A stretch of DNA of 64,000 bases, from contig JAUSLV010000016.1 in NCBI GenBank assembly GCA_030645495.1, forward strand, positions 96,380-160,379, read 5' to 3'. Source of the stretch: Actinomycetota bacterium. Its GTDB lineage: Bacteria > Actinomycetota > Acidimicrobiia > Acidimicrobiales > Ilumatobacteraceae. Both the position numbers and the translations under genes were made by a program. Positions 7,089 to 14,470 of this stretch are shown here, one piece after another (position 1 is the stretch's first letter; every line of letters begins with the position of its first letter). The notes beneath the pieces are model-generated. The model searched no databases, was not told the DNA's origin, and saw nothing but the letters and a program-made list of their open reading frames with translations.

Positions 7089-7976
7089 ATGCTCGCCGCT
7101 GCGCCGCCGCCCACTGCCCTCGCCCTCGGCACCTGCCTGCTGTTGGCCATTGCCCTGGTGGCGCTCGCACGCGGGTTCGCCGCCCCATCGGCACCAGTGC
7201 GTGAGCCGACGGAGAGCACCCGCGCAGGATTCGATCGGCGGATCGTGATGGGTGTCGCGGTCGGCTTCCTCGTGCTGCTGGCCACGCGGTGGCTCTTGCT
7301 CTGCGCCCTCGCCGGAACGCTGACGGCACTGTGGGGCCGGCTGCTGCACGACCGGCGGGCCGACGACGAACGACGCAAGGTGGAGGCGATCGCCAAGTGG
7401 CTGGAAGACCTTCGCGACACCTTGCGCGGCTCGGCAGTCGCGGCCGAGGAGGCGCTCGAACAGGTCGCAGCCCGCCCGCCCGACGCCATCGCTCACGCGT
7501 TGCGCAGCTTCGTGCATCGCCGCCGACTGGGCTTTCGCACGGAAGACTCGTTGGCCGACCTGGCCGACGAGTTGGCGCACCCGTTGTCGGACGCGGCCAT
7601 CGCCGCGATCCGGCTGGTGATCGGCGGATCGGCGGGTGCCGGCCGGTTGTACAACACGGTGAACGCGCTCGCTGTCGCTGCGCGCCACGAGGTCACGGCC
7701 CGTGAGCGCATCGATCGCACGCGGGCCGTCTACCAGGCCAGCATGAAGCGGCTGGTGGTGATCGGCGCACTGCTGGTGGGCTATCTGCGCGTGGCGGGCG
7801 GCGAGCTGCTCAGCCCCTACGACACCGCCGTGGGCCAGGTGGTGCTGGTGCTTCCGCTCGGAATGTGGCTGGGTTGCGTGCTGTGGCTGCGTTCGCTGTG
7901 TCGTTACGAGCAGGCGCCCCGGTATCGCATCGCCGGGTCCGTGGAAGCGACCACGACGACGGGTGCCCTCCGATGA
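7089..7976 (+). CDS. tadB: Tad inner-membrane platform protein TadB
   Basis: A 295-residue type II secretion F-domain protein. Two hydrophobic segments lie near the N terminus (about 8-30 and 55-80), then a cytoplasmic four-helix F domain (KVEAIAKWLEDLRDTLRGSA to the RTRAVYQASMKR region), and two C-terminal membrane helices. The layout matches TadB, which with TadC forms the membrane platform engaged by TadA. Its TGA overlaps the ATG of tadC. It is a full-length copy, unlike the shorter 193-residue TadB of the second locus. Confidence 0.83.
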   Translation: MLAAAPPPTALALGTCLLLAIALVALARGFAAPSAPVREPTESTRAGFDRRIVMGVAVGFLVLLATRWLLLCALAGTLTALWGRLLHDRRADDERRKVEAIAKWLEDLRDTLRGSAVAAEEALEQVAARPPDAIAHALRSFVHRRRLGFRTEDSLADLADELAHPLSDAAIAAIRLVIGGSAGAGRLYNTVNALAVAARHEVTARERIDRTRAVYQASMKRLVVIGALLVGYLRVAGGELLSPYDTAVGQVVLVLPLGMWLGCVLWLRSLCRYEQAPRYRIAGSVEATTTTGALR

Positions 7977-8857
7977 ACCCGCTGCAGATCGGCGCGGGGG
8001 TGGCGACCCTGGTGGCTGCGGCCAGTTGGTGTGCGGTTCGCGGGTTCCGTCGCGCCCCGGTCTCGGTGGAGGCCGCGCGGCAGCGGATGTACGGCGTCAC
8101 CCACGACCGGATCGGTGGTGCCGGCTCGTGGGGTGGGTCGCTGTCGGCGGGCGCTCCCGGGCGCTGGGTGGCTCGGCGTTTCGGCGGCAGCCTGCAGATC
8201 GCCGGCCTCAGCATCGCCGACGTGGTCACCCGCATCGTCACCTCGATGGCGGTGCTGCTGTTCGCCGTGCTCGCCAGCGTCGCCGCGCTGATGACGATGG
8301 GCCTGTTGCCGCTGTCGTCGTTCTGGTTGCTGCTCGCGCCGCTGGTGGCCGTGATGGGCGGATGGGTGGTGGTGCACGACGTGGCCGAACGCATCGACCG
8401 CTGCCGGCGCCAGTTCCGGCGCGCCGCCAACGACTTCGTGCAGTTGGTGGCCGTGGGCCTCACCACCGACCAGAGCGTCGAAGAGGCGGTGCGCTTCGCA
8501 CTCGGCGTGGGCAGCAGCGACGCCTTCGACTCGTTGCGCACCGACGTGCTGCGTGCCCCCCAGCGGGGAATTCCCATGTGGGAAGCGATCGACGGGTTCG
8601 GCCATACGTACGAGATCCGCGAGCTCAGCGAGTTCGCCGCGTCGCTGGAGCGGCAGGGAGTGCAAGGTGTTTCGATCGCCGACACGGTGGCGTCGTTGGC
8701 AACAGCGATGAGGGCGAAGGCACTCGACGAGTTGGAGCGCGATGCCGATCGGGCGAACGCGAACCTCTCCGGCCCCACCATTGGTTTCGTGGTTTCCACG
8801 ATCGTGTTCTTGGCGTACCCACTGGCGCAGCGGATCAGCGACGCGTTCGGTGGGTGA
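7973..8857 (+). CDS. tadC: Tad inner-membrane platform protein TadC
   Basis: A 294-residue F-domain membrane protein. It has an N-terminal hydrophobic stretch, a paired membrane segment at about 85-130, a cytoplasmic F domain (QFRRAANDFVQLVAVGL, then ELSEFAASLERQGVQG) and a C-terminal helix (TIGFVVSTIVFLAYPLA). These match TadC. It follows tadB with a 4-nt overlap. About 70 bp separate it from the next small gene, the longest gap in the operon, so the pseudopilin genes may have their own promoter or a processing site there. Confidence 0.83.
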   Translation: MNPLQIGAGVATLVAAASWCAVRGFRRAPVSVEAARQRMYGVTHDRIGGAGSWGGSLSAGAPGRWVARRFGGSLQIAGLSIADVVTRIVTSMAVLLFAVLASVAALMTMGLLPLSSFWLLLAPLVAVMGGWVVVHDVAERIDRCRRQFRRAANDFVQLVAVGLTTDQSVEEAVRFALGVGSSDAFDSLRTDVLRAPQRGIPMWEAIDGFGHTYEIRELSEFAASLERQGVQGVSIADTVASLATAMRAKALDELERDADRANANLSGPTIGFVVSTIVFLAYPLAQRISDAFGG

Positions 8858-8929
8858 GCAAGACAGGGCACCCCTGCAGCGGTGCACGACAGCAGCCAAT
8901 GACTGGCAGGAACAGAACGGAACAGGCGG

Positions 8930-9163
8930 ATGACCGAACAACTTCTCCCCGCGGCGGTGTGGGTGCAGCTCACCTACGGCGACCTGAGGTCGCGAGTGCG
9001 ACGAGCATGGGATGACCGATACGCCGAGGACGGCGTCGACGAAGCCGTCACCAAGATGATCTGGCTCGCAGTCGGCATCGTCGTCGCGCTGGCAGCCACG
9101 GCGTTCTTCACCGCCAAGTTCAACCAGGCCAAGGACACCGTTCCCGACCCCGTGGCGCCCTGA
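8930..9163 (+). CDS. Small single-span protein of Tad locus, possible pilin-like subunit
   Basis: A 77-residue protein: a charged N-terminal half (to about 42), one hydrophobic helix at 43-62, and a short polar tail ending in Pro-rich residues. The order charged segment, Gly35, hydrophobic helix resembles a prepilin, and its place between tadC and the tadE-like genes is where Flp pilins often sit. However, the G-x4-E-Y cleavage signature is not met: after Gly35 the acid is at +3 and there is no Tyr. It may be a divergent pilin or an accessory membrane protein. An upstream purine-rich stretch (GGAACAGGCGG) supports the start. Confidence 0.6.
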   Translation: MTEQLLPAAVWVQLTYGDLRSRVRRAWDDRYAEDGVDEAVTKMIWLAVGIVVALAATAFFTAKFNQAKDTVPDPVAP

Positions 9164-9166
9164 GCC

Positions 9167-9586
9167 ATGCCTCAAGCTCCCGTGCCCAGGCCACCCCGCG
9201 AGTCGCGGCATCGCCATTCGCGTTGCCGCGACCGCGGGGCGGTCGATGTGTCGATCCAGATGCTGTTCGGCTCGATGGCCGTACTGATGGTGATGCTGCT
9301 GGTGTTCGAGAGCGTGGCCTATTGGCACGCCCGCAACGTCTTCAGCGAAGCTGCGATCGAAGGAGCGCGGGTTGCGGCCGCATACGACGGTGACTGCACG
9401 ATGGGCATCGCCGCGGCGCGAGCGATGGTGGTTCGCCATGCCGGCGGATGGGGCACTGGTGTGGCCATCACCTGCACCAGCGGATTGATGGTGTCGGTGA
9501 CGGTCGATGGCTACACGCCGGGCGTGTTGGGCGAAACCTTCGGCGTGCGCGCACGCGTCACCGAGTCGGCACCGAAGGAGCGCTGA
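9167..9586 (+). CDS. TadE-like pseudopilin
   Basis: A 139-residue protein with a basic leader, then RDRGAVDVSIQMLFGSMAVL and a hydrophobic helix at about 29-52, followed by an extracytoplasmic domain with two Cys. The Arg-Gly / hydrophobic junction resembles TadE prepilin sites, although Asp replaces the usual Glu. The helix is followed by AREVFSEAA-like sequence (ARNVFSEAAIEGARVAAAY), typical of TadE proteins. It starts 3 nt after the previous stop and belongs to the pseudopilin set processed by CpaA. Confidence 0.75.
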   Translation: MPQAPVPRPPRESRHRHSRCRDRGAVDVSIQMLFGSMAVLMVMLLVFESVAYWHARNVFSEAAIEGARVAAAYDGDCTMGIAAARAMVVRHAGGWGTGVAITCTSGLMVSVTVDGYTPGVLGETFGVRARVTESAPKER

Positions 9587-9589
9587 AGA

Positions 9590-10012
9590 ATGCGCCGATG
9601 GGTCGACGACGACGGCATCGCCACGCCGGTGGAGATGATGTATCTGCTCGTGTTCTGCCTGATGGCCGTGCTGTTCATCGGCTACGTGGGTCGCTTGCAC
9701 GCGGCGGGGGTGGAGGTCACGAATGCCGCGCAATCGGCGGCGCGGGCGGCATCACTGGCTCCCAATGCGGCTGCGGCTCAGGAGGCGGCGATCACCGCGG
9801 CGCAGGCGGCGCTGTTGCATCGGCGCTGCCAGGGCGGCGCGCAGGTGGTGGTCATCGCCTATCACGCTGCCGATGGCACCTGGCAGGGCGGCTCGGTGAC
9901 GGTGACCGTGTCGTGCACCGTGCCCGTGCAGTCGCTGGCAGGTGTGTGGGCGCCAGGCGTGCGCACCGTGACCATGAGCGACACACAGCCGGTGGACCGG
10001 TACCGACGATGA
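9590..10012 (+). CDS. TadE/TadF-like pseudopilin
   Basis: A 140-residue protein with a short acidic leader ending DDDG, then IATPVEMMYLLVFCLMAV, a good class III prepilin junction with Glu six residues after the Gly. One membrane helix is followed by a helical AAQSAARAASLA segment and a beta-rich domain with two cysteines. This is the usual TadE/TadF plan. It sits between the other two pseudopilins, 3 nt after the first and overlapping the third by 4 nt. Confidence 0.75.
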   Translation: MRRWVDDDGIATPVEMMYLLVFCLMAVLFIGYVGRLHAAGVEVTNAAQSAARAASLAPNAAAAQEAAITAAQAALLHRRCQGGAQVVVIAYHAADGTWQGGSVTVTVSCTVPVQSLAGVWAPGVRTVTMSDTQPVDRYRR

Positions 10013-10440
10013 AGGCGCCCGCCACCTGCTCGTCGGCCACGCGTCCACGTCGGAACCGTGACGGTGATCGCGGCGCGATCACCGTCACGGTGATGTTCCT
10101 GCTGATCATCACGCTCATGGGCGCCGGGCTGGTGGTCGACGGTGGCCGCGTGATGGCCGCACGCCGCCACGCGTTCAACACCGCCGAGGCCGCGGCCCGG
10201 GCGGGTGTTGCCACCGCCACTCCGATGAGTGGGTTCGAGCCCTCGCGGGCCCGTGCGGCGGCGTTCGACTACGCGATCCGTTCGGGTGTGGCCCCGGCCG
10301 ACGTGGTGGTCACCGTTACCGCGACGACGGTCGAAGTCACGATCACCGAGCGCCGTCGCACTGTGTTCCTGATCCTCGGCGGCGTCGAGACCGTGACCGT
10401 GAAGGTCACCGGAATCGCCCGACTCGCCTATTCGACGTGA
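10009..10440 (+). CDS. TadG/TadE-like pseudopilin (Flp-type N terminus)
   Basis: A 143-residue protein starting at the ATG that overlaps the previous TGA. After a basic leader, RDRGAITVTVMFLLIITLMG forms the prepilin-like junction and helix. VVDGGRVMAARRHAFNTAE follows, as in the Tad-G-like N-terminal segments that precede a von Willebrand domain, but no such domain is present. The remaining region is beta-rich. It is the last of three pseudopilins in the operon. Confidence 0.75.
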   Translation: MKAPATCSSATRPRRNRDGDRGAITVTVMFLLIITLMGAGLVVDGGRVMAARRHAFNTAEAAARAGVATATPMSGFEPSRARAAAFDYAIRSGVAPADVVVTVTATTVEVTITERRRTVFLILGGVETVTVKVTGIARLAYST

Positions 10441-10469
10441 CCTCACCGCTCCCACGAAAGGACGACGCG

Positions 10470-13034
10470 ATGCTGCGTGCCTTCCATCCCATCCGGGCGC
10501 TTGCCCTCCTGCTGTTGATCTGCCTCTTGGTCGGTGTGCCGTGGGCGGTGATCGCCACCGTTGGCGTGCCATTCCCCGCACCGACGCAGGTCGCCGCCGC
10601 GTGGAACGAACGCCGCGTGCCGGGCGACCTCGTCGTGCAGGTCGGTGCGGCGCTCTTCGCCCTGCTGTGGGCGTGGTTCGCGGCCACCGCGGTCGGCGAG
10701 TTCGCGCATGTACGCAGTTCGCGGTCGTCGGCTGCCGGCGACCAGCTCGCCCCACTCGCGCCCGGGCCGGCGCGCTGGGTCCGCATGCTCGTGCGGGTGG
10801 TGGCGATCTCCTCGTTGTCGGCCACGGCCACGATGTCGGTGCTGGCGCCGGCGCTGCGGTCCACGGCCGCTCAGTCGGTTCGCTCGGTCGTCGTCGCCGG
10901 CGTGTTCGGCACCGACGCCGACGATCGCGTGGCCCCGGCAGTGCACATCGCCAGCGGTCGAGACACGCCGTACTCGCTGGCCAGCGCGATCGGTCGAGCG
11001 GAGTTGCGCGATCGGATCATCGAGCAGAACACCGGCCGCACCGGCCCCGATGGCACGCCGTGGACGAGCGGTGTGTTCCCCGCAGGGATGCAGGTGCTGC
11101 TGCCCGAGGGTGTGCAGGTACCTACCAATGCTCCTCGGTCGGTGGGCGAGGTGATCGACACTGCAACCGGCGCATCGAGCTCCTCGGGTGTGGTGCCGTT
11201 CGCCTCGGGCCTGGGCACGGCGCTCGTGTTCTCGGCAGGTGCCGTCTCGCTGCTGGAAGCTCGCCGGCGCCGGCAATGGCGCGCGGCCGGGTTGGGTGCC
11301 CGCCCCGTGCTCCCGCAGGCGCAGGCCGTGCGCGCCGAAGCCGTGCTGCGGTCGCTGTCCGCCGCCGAGCGGGTGGCCCGCGTCGACATCGCGCTGCGCG
11401 CGTCAGCGCGTGAGCTGGCCTTGCAGGGGCGTGCGGTGCATGCCGCGGTACTTGGCGACACCGGCGAGCTGCTGTTGCATCTCAATGGGCCGGCGACGGC
11501 TGCTGCACCGTGGACGATGCCCGAAGCGGAGGGCACGGTGTGGCGACTGGGCGGCGAGGTGTCGCTGGCCGATCTGGCGGTCGCAGCGCAGGGGTGCGGG
11601 CAACCTTGCCCGGCGATGGTGCACCTTGGCGGTGCGGAAGCGGGCGGTGAGGTGTTCGTCGATCTCGAAGCGGTGGGTTCGCTGACCGTGCAGTCGCCCT
11701 GGTCGGTGCCACTGTTGCGTGCGATCGCCTGCTCCCTCGCCGTGTCGCCGTTTGTCGACGTGGCGCGCGTGTTCACCGTCGGCCTCGGCGACGAGCTGCC
11801 TGGTGGGCGCAGCAGCGAGGCGAGCGACTCGTTCGACGCCGCGCTCGACGCAGCGGCGATGACGCTCGGTACCACGCCATCGATGGCCACCTCCACGTTC
11901 GCGTTGCGCAGCGCGAATGTGGGTGGCGAGGCATGGGAGCCGGCGATCGTGGTCGCCGCCGGCGACGACGTCAGCGAAGCGGCGGCAGCCGGCGTGGAAC
12001 GCACCGGGTCTGGCCGGGGCCTCGCCGTGGTGGTCGACACACCGGGGCTGCACGGCGGCTGGTCGCTGCAGTACGCCGGCGATCACCACCTGCTGCAGCC
12101 GCTTGGCCTACGTGTGCATCCCGTCGGGCTCACCTGCGACGACCTGGAGGGTGTGCGCATGCTCCTCGACGAGGCCGACCTCCCGCTTCCCGTGCACGCA
12201 GAGGTGGTGCCGATTGCGCCTCCGATGCTGCCCGCCACGCCGTTCGAGGAACCGGAGTGGGGTGTGTTGGTGAAGGTGTTGGGCCAGGTGGAGGTGGTGG
12301 CGGCGAGTGGTGTTCAGGCCGCGTTCGAGCGATCGAAGTCGCTCGAACTGGTGGTGTGGCTGAGTCAGCATCGCGAGCGGCCCACGCGTACAGCGGCACG
12401 AACTGCGCTGTGGGATCTCGACGTGCGTGACGCCACGTTCGCCAACGTGGTCAGCGACGCCCGGCGCGCGCTTGCCCGTGCCGCGGCCCCGGCCGACGGT
12501 GAGGAGTGGATCGGCCGCACCCTCACCGAAGACCTACCGCTGCACGAGGGAGTGATCACCGACGCGGCGTTGCTGGCCGCGCGGCTGCAGCATGCGCGTA
12601 GCCTCCCGTCGGCTGAGGCGGTGGAGGTGCTGCGGCCGGGCGTCGAGTTGCTCACCGGGTTGCCATTCGCCGGCACGTCGTTCCTGTGGACCGACGCCGA
12701 AGGCATCACGTCGTCACTCGTGCTGTTGGCCACCGGTGCGGCGATCGAGTTGGCCAACCACCATCTCGCGCTCGGCGACATCGACGGGGTGTTCTGGGCC
12801 ACCGGCCAGGGGCTGAAGGTGCTGGCCGGGCACGAAGAGCTGATCGCCCTACGGATGCGCGCCCACGCTCGCCGCGGCGACCTGGCCGGGGTGCGCGGCG
12901 AGTGGGAGAGCTACGAGCGTGCGCTGGCCGCCGATCCGTGGGCGGCGGCCGAACCGGCACCCAAGCTGGTGGCCCTGCGGCGCGAGCTGATGGGTGGCGA
13001 GCGCGGGCCGGCACGCGAGCGCGCCTTGGCCTGA
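10470..13034 (+). CDS. Membrane-spanning LysM-like / wHTH-BTAD regulator
   Basis: An 854-residue protein. Membrane helices appear at about 8-30, 55-76, 104-127 and 243-262. Between the third and fourth, residues 160-216 look like a LysM module (DTPYSLASAIGRA, RIIEQNTGR, AGMQVLLPEG). The long C-terminal part is soluble: about 600-680 resembles an OmpR/SARP-type winged helix (VLGQVEV, FERSKSLELVVWLSQH, ALWDLDV), and about 690-835 a BTAD helical repeat domain. ATG 10470 is chosen because AAAGGA at 10457-10462 is well spaced; GTG 10437, overlapping the previous stop, would add 11 residues. LysM outside and wHTH inside suggests a wall-sensing transcription factor for the Tad operon. The function is inferred. 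Confidence 0.75.
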   Translation: MLRAFHPIRALALLLLICLLVGVPWAVIATVGVPFPAPTQVAAAWNERRVPGDLVVQVGAALFALLWAWFAATAVGEFAHVRSSRSSAAGDQLAPLAPGPARWVRMLVRVVAISSLSATATMSVLAPALRSTAAQSVRSVVVAGVFGTDADDRVAPAVHIASGRDTPYSLASAIGRAELRDRIIEQNTGRTGPDGTPWTSGVFPAGMQVLLPEGVQVPTNAPRSVGEVIDTATGASSSSGVVPFASGLGTALVFSAGAVSLLEARRRRQWRAAGLGARPVLPQAQAVRAEAVLRSLSAAERVARVDIALRASARELALQGRAVHAAVLGDTGELLLHLNGPATAAAPWTMPEAEGTVWRLGGEVSLADLAVAAQGCGQPCPAMVHLGGAEAGGEVFVDLEAVGSLTVQSPWSVPLLRAIACSLAVSPFVDVARVFTVGLGDELPGGRSSEASDSFDAALDAAAMTLGTTPSMATSTFALRSANVGGEAWEPAIVVAAGDDVSEAAAAGVERTGSGRGLAVVVDTPGLHGGWSLQYAGDHHLLQPLGLRVHPVGLTCDDLEGVRMLLDEADLPLPVHAEVVPIAPPMLPATPFEEPEWGVLVKVLGQVEVVAASGVQAAFERSKSLELVVWLSQHRERPTRTAARTALWDLDVRDATFANVVSDARRALARAAAPADGEEWIGRTLTEDLPLHEGVITDAALLAARLQHARSLPSAEAVEVLRPGVELLTGLPFAGTSFLWTDAEGITSSLVLLATGAAIELANHHLALGDIDGVFWATGQGLKVLAGHEELIALRMRAHARRGDLAGVRGEWESYERALAADPWAAAEPAPKLVALRRELMGGERGPARERALA

Positions 13035-13041
13035 ACGCGCC

Positions 13042-13071
13042 GCGACCACCCGGGCGAAGCCGGGTGGTCGC
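13042..13071. terminator. Hairpin between convergent genes
   Basis: GCGACCACCCGG at 13042-13053 pairs perfectly with CCGGGTGGTCGC at 13060-13071 around a 6-nt loop. It lies 7 nt after the regulator stop and before the end of the convergent lipoprotein gene, so it can end both transcripts. No T run is visible. Confidence 0.6.
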
Positions 13072-13097
13072 TACGTCGGGCGTGTTCTGGTGGCGGG

Positions 13098-13466
13098 TCA
13101 GCCGCCGTTGGCTGCGCCCTTGTTGGCGTCGGCGAGGTCCTTGTCGGTGGCGCCCAAGAGTGCCTCCGCTTCGGCGATCGCCTGCTCGAGCGCCGGGTCG
13201 ACCACCGTGGCCGAACTGCCCGAACCGGACGTCGAGGCGGTCGTGGTGGGTGCCTCGGTATCGGTGGTGGCCAGGCTGGTGTCGGTGGCCACGCTGGTGT
13301 CGGTGGCCGCGGCGGGCAGAGTGTCGGCCACCACCGTGGCGTCGCTCTGGCCGTTCAGTCGGGTGCCACCCTGGTCGCCGTTGTCGCCACAGGCGGCAAG
13401 GGTCAGCAGGCCGGCGGTGGCGGCTGCCATGGCAATGCGGGTGAACGTGCGGCTCATGGCGCTCAC
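13098..13466 (-). CDS. Small Thr/Ser-rich lipoprotein
   Basis: A 122-residue protein with a signal peptide ending in a lipobox (LTLAAC), so it is probably a membrane-anchored lipoprotein. The mature part is a low-complexity Thr/Ala/Asp linker, then a short helical region rich in Ala/Glu (LEQAIAEAEALLGATDKDL). The GTG start overlaps the stop of the upstream secreted-protein gene as GTGA; an internal ATG nine nucleotides later is also possible. No catalytic motif is seen. Its coupling to the next gene suggests they act together at the cell surface. Confidence 0.7.
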   Translation of the reverse strand: MSAMSRTFTRIAMAAATAGLLTLAACGDNGDQGGTRLNGQSDATVVADTLPAAATDTSVATDTSLATTDTEAPTTTASTSGSGSSATVVDPALEQAIAEAEALLGATDKDLADANKGAANGG

Positions 13467-14158
13467 AGCGCCAGCGCCCGCAGGGCAGCGACGATCGCCT
13501 TGGCATCCACCAGCGCGGCCTTCAGGTCGGTGTGGGCGCTGCGCACGGCAGTGGTGGCCGAGCTGAGCACACTGTGGTTGGCGTTCCAGTCGGCGGGGGT
13601 GTAGCCCAGCTCGCTGTCCACCACGCCGCTCAGCGACGTGCTGGCCGAGGCAAGCTCGGCGTTCAGGTCGGCCAGCAATGCGGTCACCTCGGCAACGTCC
13701 TTGCCGTTGGCCTCGGCGGCATCGATCGCGGTCTGCAGCGTGGCGGCAATCTCGTTGCCCTTCACGATGCCGGCCGCGGTGCGATCACCGGCGAGCGCGA
13801 GGTGCACCTGCGGTGTGCGCAGGGCATACACCCGGTACTCGCTGGCCACGGCCTCGCAGTCGGCCCGCAGGCTGGCCAGGTCGGCGTCGGCCTGCACCTC
13901 GGCCTGCAGGCCACTGAGGCCGTTCTTGGCCGCGGAGATGAACGAGCCGATGGTGCCTTCGTGGCCATCGGTGAGCGTGGACGACGCGGTGGACTTCTCG
14001 AGCAGCACGTCGAGCTGCACCTGGCGCTCGCTGATGCCGGTGAGGCAGCGGGCCCGGGCGGTTTCCAGATCGGGCGGGGCGGCCGACGCAGTACCGGCAA
14101 AGCCGAGTGCGCTGGCCAGTCCGATCGTGAGTGCGGCGATGGTGCGAGTGCGGTTCAT
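13463..14158 (-). CDS. Secreted alpha-helical protein of unknown function
   Basis: A 231-residue protein beginning with a clear signal peptide (MNRTRTIAALTIGLASALG, cleavage after TASA). The mature part is predicted largely helical, rich in Ala, Leu, Asp and Glu, with two Cys near residues 38 and 100 and no recognisable enzyme motif. ATG 14158 is chosen because the signal peptide begins there and a CGAGG purine stretch precedes it; the longer frame upstream has no leader character. The gene overlaps the lipoprotein gene, pointing to a two-gene operon. Confidence 0.65.
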   Translation of the reverse strand: MNRTRTIAALTIGLASALGFAGTASAAPPDLETARARCLTGISERQVQLDVLLEKSTASSTLTDGHEGTIGSFISAAKNGLSGLQAEVQADADLASLRADCEAVASEYRVYALRTPQVHLALAGDRTAAGIVKGNEIAATLQTAIDAAEANGKDVAEVTALLADLNAELASASTSLSGVVDSELGYTPADWNANHSVLSSATTAVRSAHTDLKAALVDAKAIVAALRALAL

Positions 14159-14320
14159 GACAAGACCTCGGGGGGATCGTTGGCCGGGCAGGAGCCCGAC
14201 CGGGACGATGGTCATCATCCATGGCGCCCGTGATGCCCCCGTGTGCGAGATGTGAGCGAAGTGTGAGCCGCCGCGCTCGTGGAGGCAGCCCACCCGGGGG
14301 GGTGGCGCTGACGGTTGATG

Positions 14321-14470
14321 TCAGTGATGCTGGCGGGTCAGGCGGAGGATCTTGAGGTTCAGCACCACGAACCGGAACGCCTGGCGCACCAGGCCGGAGC
14401 GCCGGCGGGCTTCCTTGGCCGACGTGGCGGTGGAGGTCTGCTGCATCGATGTGTTCGGCATGTCGGTCAC
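14321..14470 (-). CDS. Short basic peptide coupled to the SQR-like gene
   Basis: A 49-residue frame that starts with a GTG overlapping the SQR-like stop (GTGA) and ends at 14321. The N-terminal half is polar (Thr/Ser/Gln); the C-terminal half (KEARRRSGLVRQAFRFVVLN, then LKILRLTRQHH) is a basic amphipathic helix. Such a helix could dock to the membrane or to the flavoprotein. An internal ATG lies 9 nt downstream. Coupling and amino-acid bias support it as a real gene; no family is recognised. Confidence 0.6.
   Translation of the reverse strand: MTDMPNTSMQQTSTATSAKEARRRSGLVRQAFRFVVLNLKILRLTRQHH

Noticed and set aside
5675..7489. Long open frame (604 codons) antisense to the TadA and TadB genes
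   Set aside because: High GC keeps the antisense frame open; the peptide is His/Arg/Ala-rich without any motif, while the plus strand encodes clear TadA/TadB.
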